Shown here in pieces: positions 21,015 through 29,410 of a DNA stretch of 64,000 nucleotides. Source of the DNA: Sphaerotilus natans (GTDB lineage: Bacteria; Pseudomonadota; Gammaproteobacteria; Burkholderiales; Burkholderiaceae_C); the NCBI RefSeq assembly GCF_900156335.1, contig NZ_FTMZ01000004.1, forward strand, positions 186,001 to 250,000, read 5' to 3'. The notes beneath the pieces are model-generated. The model saw nothing but the letters and a program-made list of their open reading frames with translations. It was not told where the DNA came from and did no database searches. Position 1 is the stretch's first letter; the number at the start of each line of letters is the position of its first letter. A program made the translations under genes and the position numbers.

Positions 21015-21328
21015 TACGCGGCCTCCCCGGAGAAGTTGAGTTCCTGGCCTTCCTTCAGGGACACATAGGCCTTGCGCACGTTGTTGCGACGACCCGGACG
21101 GCCGCCGAAGCGCTTGGTCTTGCCCTTCTGGTTCAGCACCTGCACCGACGCGACCTGCACGCCGAACATCTGTTCGACAGCGGCCTTGATCTCGGGCTTG
21201 GTGGCGTCCTGGAGGACCTTGAACATCACCTGGTTGTGCTTCTCGGCGACGCTGGTGGCCTTTTCCGAGATGATCGGCGCGACGAGCACCTGGGCCAGAC
21301 GGCCTTCTTCGAACTTCAGTGCGCTCAT
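21014..21328 (-). CDS. rplW: 50S ribosomal protein L23
   Basis: 104 residues. Exit-tunnel protein that docks trigger factor and [23 protein letters not shown] and [18 protein letters not shown] fit L23. Overlaps rplD by 4 bases and rplB by 1 base. Confidence 0.98.
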   Translation of the reverse strand: MSALKFEEGRLAQVLVAPIISEKATSVAEKHNQVMFKVLQDATKPEIKAAVEQMFGVQVASVQVLNQKGKTKRFGGRPGRRNNVRKAYVSLKEGQELNFSGEAA

Positions 21329-21948
21329 GCGAACATCTCCTGCAGCTTGTCGATCGCGCCCTTGGTGACGACGACCTTCTTGTAGAAGACCAGCGACAGC
21401 GGATCAGCGTAACGCGGCTCGACGACCAGCACGTTGGCCAGGTTGCGGGCGGCCAGGAACAGGTTCTCGTCGACCTGGTCGGCGATGACCATGACGTGTT
21501 CCAGGTTCATCGCCTTCAGCTTGGCGGCCAGCAGCTTGGTCTTCGGCGCCTCGACCGACAGCGAGTCGATCACGACCAGACGGCCTTCGCGAGCCAGCTG
21601 CGAGAAGATGGCGGCCATGCCGGCGCGGTACATCTTCTTGTTGATCTTGTGCGAGAAGTTCTCGTCCGGGCTGTTCGGGAAGATGCGACCGCCCCCGCGC
21701 CACAGCGGCGACGAGGTCATGCCGGCGCGAGCGCGGCCGGTGCCCTTCTGGCGGAACGGCTTCTTGGTCGAGTGGTGAACCTGCTCGCGGTCCTTCTGGG
21801 CGCGGGTGCCTTGGCGGGCATTGGCCTGGTAGGCGACGACGATCTGGTGGATCAGCGACTCGTTGTAGTCACGTGCGAACACGGCGTCAGCGGCCTCGAC
21901 CTTCGACGCGGCCTGACCCTGCTCGTTCAGGAGTTCCAGCTGTGCCAT
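21325..21948 (-). CDS. rplD: 50S ribosomal protein L4
   Basis: 207 residues. Structural protein; in gammaproteobacteria L4 also autoregulates the S10 operon, but nothing in this leader proves that here. Motifs [20 protein letters not shown] and [19 protein letters not shown] are L4 signatures. Overlaps the rplC stop by 1 base. Confidence 0.98.
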   Translation of the reverse strand: MAQLELLNEQGQAASKVEAADAVFARDYNESLIHQIVVAYQANARQGTRAQKDREQVHHSTKKPFRQKGTGRARAGMTSSPLWRGGGRIFPNSPDENFSHKINKKMYRAGMAAIFSQLAREGRLVVIDSLSVEAPKTKLLAAKLKAMNLEHVMVIADQVDENLFLAARNLANVLVVEPRYADPLSLVFYKKVVVTKGAIDKLQEMFA

Positions 21949-22619
21949 CAGTTGGCTCCCTTCTTGACCTTGACCTTCACGGCCGGGCGGACGGTGACGA
22001 AGCCACCCTTGGCACCCGGAACAGCGCCCTTGACCAGCAGCAGCTGGCGAGCCTCGTCGACGCGAACGACGTCGAGGTTCTGGGTCGTGACGGTCTCGTC
22101 GCCCATGTGGCCGGTCATCTTCTTGCCCGGGAACACGCGACCCGGATCCTGCGCCATCGAGATGGAGCCCGGGACGTTGTGCGAACGGCTGTTGCCGTGC
22201 GAAGCGCGCTGCGAACCGAAGTTGTGGCGCTTGATCGTGCCGGCGAAGCCCTTGCCGATCGAGGTGCCCTGCACGTCGACCAGCTGGCCAGCGGCGAACA
22301 GCGTGGCCGACAGCGAGGCGCCAGCCTTGTATTCAGCGGCGACTTCCGGCGTGACGCGGAACTCTTCCAGCAGCTCGGCGCCTTCGACACCGGCCTTGGC
22401 CAGGTGACCGGCTTCCGGCTTGTTGACGCGCGAACCCTTACGGGTACCAAACGCCACTTGCAGGGCGGTGTAGCCGTCGGTTTCCACGGTTTTGACCTGG
22501 GCAACGCGGTTGTTGGACACGTCCAGCACGGTCACGGGCACGGTGTCACCGTCGTCCGTGAAGATGCGCATCATGCCCACCTTGCGGCCCAGCAACCCGA
22601 GGCGATTGCTAAGACTCAT
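21948..22619 (-). CDS. rplC: 50S ribosomal protein L3
   Basis: 223 residues. Early-assembly 23S rRNA-binding protein. [17 protein letters not shown] and the [20 protein letters not shown] region with the [15 protein letters not shown] loop are diagnostic. It is the first gene of this cluster; rpsJ, which usually precedes rplC, is not between it and the divergent speD. Confidence 0.98.
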   Translation of the reverse strand: MSLSNRLGLLGRKVGMMRIFTDDGDTVPVTVLDVSNNRVAQVKTVETDGYTALQVAFGTRKGSRVNKPEAGHLAKAGVEGAELLEEFRVTPEVAAEYKAGASLSATLFAAGQLVDVQGTSIGKGFAGTIKRHNFGSQRASHGNSRSHNVPGSISMAQDPGRVFPGKKMTGHMGDETVTTQNLDVVRVDEARQLLLVKGAVPGAKGGFVTVRPAVKVKVKKGAN

Positions 22620-22760
22620 GGTTCTTCTCCAATAACCCGACAGCGATTGGCCGGGCTGACCTGTCTGGCTGCACGCGCAAGGTTTGCTTCCTCAGAAGGC
22701 AGACCCGCTCGCGCAACGGCGAAATGGGGCGCAGGAATCCCAACACCCGAAAAGCTCGCG

Positions 22761-22789
22761 AGTATCGCACAGACACCCCGGACCCGCAA
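22761..22789 (-). promoter_or_regulatory. Candidate promoter of the rplC-led ribosomal cluster
   Basis: Minus-strand TTGCGG (22784-22789), a 17-base spacer and GATACT (22761-22766), preceded by TGC as an extended -10. It lies about 140 bases upstream of rplC, leaving a leader of about 130 bases. -35 is only 3/6 and -10 4/6, so this is tentative. Confidence 0.45.
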
Positions 22790-22825
22790 GGCATGTGTAT
22801 GCTAGTCGCATGACGGACCCGCACC

Positions 22826-23221
22826 ATGGACGGACTTCACCTCTGCGCCGAGTGGCATGACTGCGCCGCAACAGTGCTGCTGCACGATCGCGACGCGCTG
22901 CGCGAGGCCGGTGTCCGCGCTGCGCGCGAGGCGGGCCTGAGCGTCGTCGGCGAGGTCTTCCACGCCTTTCCCGAGCCCGGCGGGGTGACCGGCGTCGTGC
23001 TGCTGGCCGAGTCGCACCTGGCGCTGCACACCTGGCCGGAGCTGGCGGCGGTGACGCTCGACGTCTATGTCTGCAACCGCTCGGGCGACCACTCGGCGCA
23101 GGCGCGCCAGGTTCTGGAGGCGCTGCGGCCCCTGCTGCGCCCCGCCCGCGTCGAGGAGCGCGAGATCACCCGCGGTGCGCTCGGTCCGCCGTGCGCCGAC
23201 CCGCCAGCGTCCCCAGCGTGA
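22826..23221 (+). CDS. speD: S-adenosylmethionine decarboxylase proenzyme (bacterial SpeD)
   Basis: 131 residues. Self-cleaves to form a pyruvoyl cofactor and makes decarboxylated SAM, the aminopropyl donor for spermidine. LLAESHLALHTWPE contains the cleavage Ser63, His68 follows, and the catalytic Cys83 is in VYVCNRSGD. These positions match the short class-1B enzyme of Thermotoga. The 3' end overlaps the convergent amine-oxidase gene by 56 bases, and an aminopropyltransferase-like gene lies just beyond, so polyamine chemistry is local. Confidence 0.93.
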   Translation: MDGLHLCAEWHDCAATVLLHDRDALREAGVRAAREAGLSVVGEVFHAFPEPGGVTGVVLLAESHLALHTWPELAAVTLDVYVCNRSGDHSAQARQVLEALRPLLRPARVEEREITRGALGPPCADPPASPA

Positions 23222-24797
23222 AGGCTTCCTCGAAGACCGAATAGCCCGCCAGATCGGCATGGGCCAGCGCGACGCGGCCCGCCAGCCGGGTCAGCGCCCG
23301 GTGCGCCGGCGCCGAGCGCGTGCCCGGCAGCGGAATGCGCATCGCATGGCCGTGGCGCGCCAGCTCGATGCGGCGCAGCCGGGGCGGCAGGTCCGGATGC
23401 AGCGGCAGCAGATCGGCCAGCACCCGCTGCGCCCAGGGGCGCCAGTCCGCGCCCTGCAGCGCCGGCCGCTCGGCCGGGGACAGCGGCAGGTAGGCGGTCA
23501 GCACCGTCGGGCCGGCGTGCGGCCGTGTCGACTGATGCATCGCGTCGACATAGCCGAGCAAGGCGGTGCCGAAGGCGACGCTGTCCCAGGCGGACGACAC
23601 GCCGACACGCGCGAGCAGCGGCGCATCGAGATGCAGATTCGCCACCAGCCAAGGCGCGTGGCGCGCCTGCGCGGCCGTCTGGCGCAGCGCCTCAGGTGCG
23701 TCAGGCCACAGCCGCGCCGCCACATGCAGCGGCAGCGCCAGCACCACCCGCCCGGCCTGCCAGGCCTCGACGCGATCGGCGCGTGCATCCCAGGCCAGCA
23801 CCTGCACGCCCCCGCGCCCCTCGTCCAGCCGCAGCGCGACCCGCCCGGCGTGCAGCCGCCCGGCCGCGAAGGGCGCTGCCAGCCGCCGCGCCAGCCAGGC
23901 GTTGCCCTCGGGCCAAGTCAGCACCGGCTCGCGCTCGGCCTCGGCGTCGCCGGGGGCGTGGAAGCCGTGGCGGCTGGCGAAATAGTGCAGTCCGGCCCAG
24001 GCCGAGACGGTCGCGGCATCGGCGCCGTAGTCGTCGCGGCACGCGTAGTCGAGGTACCAGCGCAGCCGCGGCTCGTCCAGCCCGTGCGCGTCCAGCCAGG
24101 CGGCGAAGGTCTGCGCCTCCAGCGCCGCGTGGGCGGGCGTCCACGGCGTGCGCAGCGCCGGCATCGAGAAGCCGATCTGCCGCTGCGCCTCGGCGACGAG
24201 GCGGGAAAAGGCGCGGTACTGCGCCAGCAGGCGGCTGCCGGGCTCGGCCGGCGGCAGGAGGCCCTCATGCCATTCGCCGTCGATGAAGAGCCGCTCCTGC
24301 GGCGCGTGGCACAGGTGACGCTCGTCCCAGTGCCAGCGGCCGTGGGCGACGCGCGCCAGGCCGAAGTCCTGCAGCAGCTCGCGCACCTCGGCCGCCGCCT
24401 CGCCCGGCACCGGCAGGTAATGCGCGCCCAGCGGGCAGTCGAAGCCCGCCAGCCGATGGCCGCGCGAATGGCCGCCGGCCTCGTCCTCCAGCTCGATCAG
24501 GTGCACGTCGTCGACGCCGGCGCGATCGAGCGCACGCGCGGCCGCCAGCCCGGCGATGCCCGCACCCACCACCAGCACCGCTGCGCGGCGCGTGACCGCC
24601 GGCGCCGGCAGCGCGCCCGACTTGGTGCCGCCGAGCTCGCGCAGCCGGTGGCCGCGCGCGGCCGCGTCCGCGCCGATCCAGCCGCCGTCCAGCGCCGGCA
24701 GCGCGGCGTCGCAGCCGGCCAGACCCGATCCGGTCATGGCGGCCGTGGCCGCCAGCCCGGCCAGCACCTCGCGGCGCCTCAATGCGGCGCCCCCCAC
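23166..24797 (-). CDS. FAD-dependent amine oxidase-like protein, exported
   Basis: 543 residues. N-terminal RRREVLAGLAATAA followed by LAGC (Cys29) looks like a Tat signal with a lipobox. The dinucleotide fold [17 protein letters not shown] (about residues 74-90) ends at the acidic residue of IELEDEAGGHSRGH, as in flavin amine oxidases/NAD(P)-binding-like proteins. Start is GTG here; a TTG five codons downstream overlapping the previous stop is an alternative. It overlaps the aminopropyltransferase gene by 19 bases, so a polyamine or modified-polyamine substrate is plausible, but not shown. Confidence 0.82.
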   Translation of the reverse strand: MGGAALRRREVLAGLAATAAMTGSGLAGCDAALPALDGGWIGADAAARGHRLRELGGTKSGALPAPAVTRRAAVLVVGAGIAGLAAARALDRAGVDDVHLIELEDEAGGHSRGHRLAGFDCPLGAHYLPVPGEAAAEVRELLQDFGLARVAHGRWHWDERHLCHAPQERLFIDGEWHEGLLPPAEPGSRLLAQYRAFSRLVAEAQRQIGFSMPALRTPWTPAHAALEAQTFAAWLDAHGLDEPRLRWYLDYACRDDYGADAATVSAWAGLHYFASRHGFHAPGDAEAEREPVLTWPEGNAWLARRLAAPFAAGRLHAGRVALRLDEGRGGVQVLAWDARADRVEAWQAGRVVLALPLHVAARLWPDAPEALRQTAAQARHAPWLVANLHLDAPLLARVGVSSAWDSVAFGTALLGYVDAMHQSTRPHAGPTVLTAYLPLSPAERPALQGADWRPWAQRVLADLLPLHPDLPPRLRRIELARHGHAMRIPLPGTRSAPAHRALTRLAGRVALAHADLAGYSVFEEAFTLGTLAGRRTADRAHRG

Positions 24798-26365
24798 TCC
24801 TGCTCGAAGAGCCGCACCAGGCGCTGATCGGACAGGCGGTTCGGCGCCTCCTCGGTGCGCGCCATGTCGGGCGGGAAATGGCGCAGCGTGGCCATCACCT
24901 CAGGGGTCAGGAAGCGCAGTCCCGCCGGCAGCGCCGTCGGCGCCCGCCACGGCCGCCGGCCGGCGACGATGAAGCCCCACTCGCCGAAGCTCGGCACCAG
25001 CGCGTGGTAGGGCATGGTCGTCAGGCCGACCGCCTCCAGCGTCGCCGCCACCGTCCAGAAGCTGCGCCGCGCCACCAGCGGCGAGGTGGTCTGCACCGCC
25101 AGGAAGCCGCCCGCGGCCAGATGCTGATCGACGATGGCGTAGAAGCTGGTCGAGTAGAGCTTGCCGAGCGCGAAGTTGCTCGGATCGGGAAAGTCGATGA
25201 TGACCACGTCCCAGACCGCCGCCACGTCGCGCTGCGTCTCCAGCCAGGTGAAGGCGTCGGCATTGACCACCGTGACCTTCGGCGAGCGCAGCGCCCCGGC
25301 GTTGAGGGCGACCAGCCGCGACTCGGCCGAGAACAGCCGCGTCATCTGCGCATCCAGCTCGACCAGCGTGACCTGCTCGACCGAGGGATATTTCAGGATC
25401 TCGCGCACCGCCAGGCCGTCGCCGCCGCCCAGCACCAGCACCCGGCGCGGCGCACCGTGCGCGGCCATCGCCGGATGCACCAGCGCCTCGTGGTAGCGGT
25501 ACTCGTCGCGCTCGTGGAACTGCAGGTTGCCGTTGAGGAAGAGCCGGATGCCGGCGCGCCCGCCGGTCACGACGATGCGCTGGTAGTCGCTCGACGCGGC
25601 GTGCAGGATGCGGTCGCCGTAGAAGCGGTCCTCGGCCCAGGCGGTCAGCCGCTCCGAGCCAGCCAGTGCCAGCAGCAGCAGCCCGATCACGCCGGCGCAG
25701 GCCAGCGCCAGCAGCCGCACCCGACGCAGCTCGCCCCGGAACAGCCACAGCGCCCACACCGCCACGCCCGCGTTCATCAGCCCGAACACCAGCCCGGTGC
25801 GGATCAGCCCCAGGTGCGGCACCAGCAGCAACGGAAACGCCAGCGCCACCGCCAGCGCGCCCAGATAGTCGAAGGTCAGCACCTGCGACACCAGATCCTT
25901 CAGCGCATAGCGCTGGCTGAACTGGCGCTTGAGGATGCGCATCACCAGCGGAATCTCCAGCCCGACCAGCGCACCCACCAGCAGCACCAGCGCATACAAG
26001 AGCGTGCGAAAGGCGGTGTCGGCGCCGCTCGGCAGCAGGTTGTGCGCGACGAAGAGCCCGGCCGGCAGCAGCCCGCCCACCAGCCCGACCAGCAGCTCGA
26101 CGCCCAGGAACTGCGCCACCAGCTGGCGCTCGACGAAGCGGCTCAGCCACGAGCCGATCCCCATCGCGAACAGATAGGCGCCGATGACGGTGGAGAACTG
26201 CAGCACCGAGTCGCCAAGCAGGTAGCTCGCCAGCGCCCCCGCCGCCAGCTCGTAGATCAGCCCGCAGGCGGCGATCAGGAAGACCGAGGCCAGCAGCGTG
26301 ACCTCGGCGGGCGAGATGCGCGCGTCGGCACCCGCCGCGGCGCGGGCGTCGGCCGGAGCGCTCAC
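24779..26365 (-). CDS. Membrane-embedded polyamine aminopropyltransferase (spermidine synthase-like)
   Basis: 528 residues. About the first 230 residues form seven or so membrane helices (for example VTLLASVFLIAACGLIYELAA). Then comes a soluble spermidine-synthase fold with VLVLGGGDGLAVREIL (about 306-321), VELDAQ, and DVVIIDFPDPSNFALGKLYS carrying the catalytic Asp. Predicted to transfer an aminopropyl group from decarboxylated SAM (SpeD lies nearby) at the membrane face. GTG start overlaps the DUF350 stop by 4 bases (GTGA). The upstream in-frame extension has no family resemblance. Confidence 0.88.
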   Translation of the reverse strand: MSAPADARAAAGADARISPAEVTLLASVFLIAACGLIYELAAGALASYLLGDSVLQFSTVIGAYLFAMGIGSWLSRFVERQLVAQFLGVELLVGLVGGLLPAGLFVAHNLLPSGADTAFRTLLYALVLLVGALVGLEIPLVMRILKRQFSQRYALKDLVSQVLTFDYLGALAVALAFPLLLVPHLGLIRTGLVFGLMNAGVAVWALWLFRGELRRVRLLALACAGVIGLLLLALAGSERLTAWAEDRFYGDRILHAASSDYQRIVVTGGRAGIRLFLNGNLQFHERDEYRYHEALVHPAMAAHGAPRRVLVLGGGDGLAVREILKYPSVEQVTLVELDAQMTRLFSAESRLVALNAGALRSPKVTVVNADAFTWLETQRDVAAVWDVVIIDFPDPSNFALGKLYSTSFYAIVDQHLAAGGFLAVQTTSPLVARRSFWTVAATLEAVGLTTMPYHALVPSFGEWGFIVAGRRPWRAPTALPAGLRFLTPEVMATLRHFPPDMARTEEAPNRLSDQRLVRLFEQEWGAPH

Positions 26366-26577
26366 CCGTGAATGGCCGCCGCCACGATCTGCCCGATCGC
26401 GATGAACATCGCGCCGACGACGATCGCCAGCGCCAGGTTCTTGTGCTCGACGATCTCCTCCCAGAGCTTGTAAGGCGTGAGCTTGTCGATGACGATGAAG
26501 CTGATCCACAGCACCGCCACGCCGATGACGGCGTAGAGGATGGAGCCGAGGATCACGGCGGGCTTGAGCATCTCCAT
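26362..26577 (-). CDS. DUF350 small membrane protein
   Basis: 71 residues, two membrane helices (about 7-29 and 48-68) separated by the polar segment DKLTPYKLWEEIVEHKN. This is the DUF350/YjfL architecture. Function unproven; family members occur beside PspA-type, DUF4178 and spermidine-synthase-like genes. Coupled to the aminopropyltransferase by a 4-base overlap. Confidence 0.88.
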   Translation of the reverse strand: MEMLKPAVILGSILYAVIGVAVLWISFIVIDKLTPYKLWEEIVEHKNLALAIVVGAMFIAIGQIVAAAIHG

Positions 26578-26596
26578 GGGGACTCTCCGGTTGAGC

Positions 26597-28231
26597 TTAC
26601 TTGTGGCCGCCGCCGCCCCCGCCGCCGCTGCCCCACGATCCGCCGTAGGCGCCGCTGCCGGACGAGGTGCGCTGGCGCGCCAGGCATTGCTGGTATTCGG
26701 CGCTGGCCGGGCCGAAGGTGCTGCGGATCTCGTCGCAGCGATCCTCGCTGCAGCGCGCGATCAGCAGCACGACGAACAGGATCAGCAGGATCAGGATGAT
26801 GACACCGGCGCAGCCCAGGCCGCGGCCCTTGGCACCTGCCGCCACCGGCGCGGCATCGCGCCTGAGGGCCGCCCCGGCCTGCGCGTCCAGTCCGAAGGCG
26901 GCGGCCACCGCGCTGGCCTCCAGCGTCTCGCCGGCCGACCAGGTGACCTCGCCGCCGCCCGCGCCCGGGGTCTGCTCGCGGCTCAGGCGCTTGCGCCGGC
27001 TCGGTCCCTCGCCTTCGTAGTCGGTGACCTCGACCGGCTCGTCGCGGCGGATGCGCCAGTAGAACTCGCCGATCACATGGACCGTCTTGGCGCGGTAGCG
27101 CCAGCGCTGGCGCAGGCGCGCGCCGGCCCAGGTGGCCCGGTCGCCCTGCACCACCGGCACGCCGGTGAGCGGCCGCACCCAGCTCCAGCCCTCCTCGGTG
27201 TCGACCAGGAAGACGAAGCCCTCGGTCGGGTGGTAGAGCAGGTATTCGCGCCAGAAGGTCTGCTCGTCGTCGCTGCCCGGCGCGGGCAGGTCGCAGCGCT
27301 CCAGGTAGCCGACCACCTGCCAGGGCAGCGGCTGCGGCGCGCCCAGCGCCAGCGTGCCGACCGTGCCCAGCGGGATCTGCGGCTCGATGACCGCGTTCTG
27401 CGCAAAATGCGCCAGATCGGCGCCGACGCCCTGCGAGACATCGACCACCGCGCGGCACTGGCCGCAGCTGACCGACTGCGTGCTGTCCAGCCGGATCTCC
27501 AGCGAGGCGCCGCAGCTCGGGCATTCGATGCTGCGGCCCGCCAGCGTCTTCTCGCTGCCCAGGTCGCGCAGGCCGGCGAGCTGCAGCTCGGCCAGCCGCA
27601 CCGCGCGGCCGACCGACCACTGCGGCCGCGCCGGCTCGGCGTAGTCGAGCGTGCCGACCTCGTCCTGGGCGTTGCGCAGGTCGGCGATGACGAACTCGCG
27701 GTCGGCCGGCGCGCCGGCAGGCTGCGGCGGGCGCGGCAGCTCGCCCTCGGCCGCGTGCACCTGCGCCTGCACCACCGAGGCGACCTCCCAGCTGCGGCCG
27801 TCGATCAGCGCCTTCTGGCCGGGGAACAGCGTGCCGGCCTGCGGCACGCGGTCGTCGAGCGGCCGGTCCAGCGCCAGCACATGCGCGCCGTTGTCCTCCG
27901 ACAGCCAGGCGCTGCGCAGCCCCGAGGCGGCGTCGCCGGCATCGAACAGCGCATGCCACTCGGTCCAGCGGCCGTCGGCATAGGCGTACTGCACGCGCCC
28001 GACCAGCGTGAAGGCCGCGCCCTGCCAGCGCCCCGTGACGCCGAGCTGCAGCGGCGAGTGGTCGTCGAACAGCTCGGCGCTCTGGCCGATGCGGCGCAGC
28101 GCCTCGCCCTCGCGCACCAGCGTCGAGCGGCAGTGGCCGCACACCGCGCTGGCCGAGGCCGCCGAGCGGAACTCGACCGGCGCGCCGCAGTTCGGGCAGG
28201 CCGCGCGGTAGGTGCGGTAGGTCTCGGCCAC
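26597..28231 (-). CDS. DUF4178 protein with two zinc ribbons
   Basis: 544 residues. Two zinc ribbons: CPNCG...CGHC at residues 12-34 and CPSCG...CGQC at about 234-255. Each is followed by a beta-rich DUF4178-like region (RIGQSAELFDDHSPLQLG and its second copy), so the protein is probably an internal duplication. A single membrane helix follows near the end (GVIILILLILFVVLLIA, about 480-496) and a Gly/Ser tail ending GGGGGGGHK. GTG start lies 1 base after the SPFH gene stop. Molecular function unknown; likely a membrane-tethered scaffold. Confidence 0.85.
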   Translation of the reverse strand: MAETYRTYRAACPNCGAPVEFRSAASASAVCGHCRSTLVREGEALRRIGQSAELFDDHSPLQLGVTGRWQGAAFTLVGRVQYAYADGRWTEWHALFDAGDAASGLRSAWLSEDNGAHVLALDRPLDDRVPQAGTLFPGQKALIDGRSWEVASVVQAQVHAAEGELPRPPQPAGAPADREFVIADLRNAQDEVGTLDYAEPARPQWSVGRAVRLAELQLAGLRDLGSEKTLAGRSIECPSCGASLEIRLDSTQSVSCGQCRAVVDVSQGVGADLAHFAQNAVIEPQIPLGTVGTLALGAPQPLPWQVVGYLERCDLPAPGSDDEQTFWREYLLYHPTEGFVFLVDTEEGWSWVRPLTGVPVVQGDRATWAGARLRQRWRYRAKTVHVIGEFYWRIRRDEPVEVTDYEGEGPSRRKRLSREQTPGAGGGEVTWSAGETLEASAVAAAFGLDAQAGAALRRDAAPVAAGAKGRGLGCAGVIILILLILFVVLLIARCSEDRCDEIRSTFGPASAEYQQCLARQRTSSGSGAYGGSWGSGGGGGGGHK

Positions 28232-28232
28232 C

Positions 28233-29273
28233 TCAGACCAGCTTCTTCAGCAACTCGGTCTTCTTGGCGGTGAACTCCTCGTCGGTGAGGATGCCCCGGG
28301 CCTTCAGGTCGGCGAGCTTTTCCAGCGTGGCCATGATCTCGTCGGGCTGGAGCGCCGCGACCGGCGCGGCCGCAGGCGCCGCAGCGGCGGGCGCCGGCTG
28401 CAGGCCCTGCTGCATCGCCTGCGCCATCGTCTGGCCCAGCGCCATGCCCGCGCCGAGCCCCATCGCGTCGCCGGCGATGCCGCTGCCCTGGCCGGCGTTC
28501 TCGGCGAACTTCGGGAGCGCCTGCGCGGCCTGGTACTGCATGAACTGGCCAATGTTCTGGCCGATCATGCCCATGCCGATCTTCTGGTCGAGAATCTTCT
28601 GCAGCTCCTCCGGCAGCGAGACGTTCTGCAGCGTCACCGTCTCCAGCGCCAGGCCCAGGCGGGCGAACTCCGGCGCCGCCGCCGCCTTGAGCTGCGCGGC
28701 GAACTCGACCTGGTTGGCCGCCAGATCCAGGAAGGGGATGCCCGACTGCGCCACCGCGTCCGACAGGTGCTGCAGCAGGAAGCCGCGCAGCTGGCCGTCG
28801 ATCTCGGCGGCGGTATAGCGCTCGCGCGTGCCGGAGACTTCTTTCATGAAGGCGCGCGGATCGACCAGCCGCCAGGCGAAGTTGCCGAAGGCGCGCAGCC
28901 GCACCGCGCCGAAGTCCTTGTCGCGGATCGTCACCGGCTGCTGCGTGCCCCAGCGCTGGTCGACCTGCTGGCGGGTGCTGAAGAAATAGACATCGCTCTT
29001 GAAGGGCGAGGCGAAGAGCTTGTCCCAGTTCTTGAGGTTGGTCAGCAGCGGCAGCGTCTGCGTCGTCAGCCGGTGCAGGCCGGGGCCGAAGACATCGGCC
29101 ACCTGGCCCTCGTTGACGAAGACCGCCATCTGCGACTCGCGCACCGTGAGCGAGGCACCGTTCTGGATCTCATTGTCGGCCATCGGGAAGCGCCAGGCCA
29201 GCGTGCCGTCGCCGGCCTCGGTCCACTCCAGGACATCGATGAACTGCTTGCGGATGAAATCGAACAGCGACAT
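28233..29273 (-). CDS. SPFH/Band-7 protein with C-terminal SHOCT domain (YdjI-like)
   Basis: 346 residues. Opens MSLFDFIRKQFIDVLEW, typical of the 'virion core protein/YdjI' SPFH group. The SPFH domain spans about residues 30-240 (QMAVFVNEGQVADVFGPG, PVTIRDKDFGAVRLRAFG). An Ala/Pro linker leads to a SHOCT domain (LEKLADLKARGILTDEEF, about 313-343). No membrane helix, so cytosolic or peripheral. First gene of the minus-strand run; an imperfect -10 (TATGAT) lies at 29320-29325. Family members bind membrane assemblies; the role here is inferred as a scaffold. Confidence 0.88.
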   Translation of the reverse strand: MSLFDFIRKQFIDVLEWTEAGDGTLAWRFPMADNEIQNGASLTVRESQMAVFVNEGQVADVFGPGLHRLTTQTLPLLTNLKNWDKLFASPFKSDVYFFSTRQQVDQRWGTQQPVTIRDKDFGAVRLRAFGNFAWRLVDPRAFMKEVSGTRERYTAAEIDGQLRGFLLQHLSDAVAQSGIPFLDLAANQVEFAAQLKAAAAPEFARLGLALETVTLQNVSLPEELQKILDQKIGMGMIGQNIGQFMQYQAAQALPKFAENAGQGSGIAGDAMGLGAGMALGQTMAQAMQQGLQPAPAAAAPAAAPVAALQPDEIMATLEKLADLKARGILTDEEFTAKKTELLKKLV

Positions 29274-29368
29274 GGCGCACTCCGGACGAACAGGGGAAGG
29301 GGCAGAGACCCTGATCAGGATCATACGCAGCCGACAGGAAATTCATCGTCCGCGACCGGCCGACACGC

Positions 29369-29374
29369 TATAAA
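29369..29374 (+). promoter_or_regulatory. Candidate -10 element before the first DUF898 gene
   Basis: TATAAA lies 37 bases before the ATG at 29411. The -35 region is weak (TCGTCC at 17 bases). The second DUF898 gene has the same TATAAAG at 31682-31688 in a similar position, which adds some weight. Confidence 0.35.
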
Positions 29375-29410
29375 GTGAAAAACCTGAGCTGCTCAGGGAG
29401 GGAGTGATCC

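Noticed and set aside
22798-22803. TATGCT as speD -10
   Set aside because: No acceptable -35 at 16-18 bases; would leave a very short leader. Too weak.
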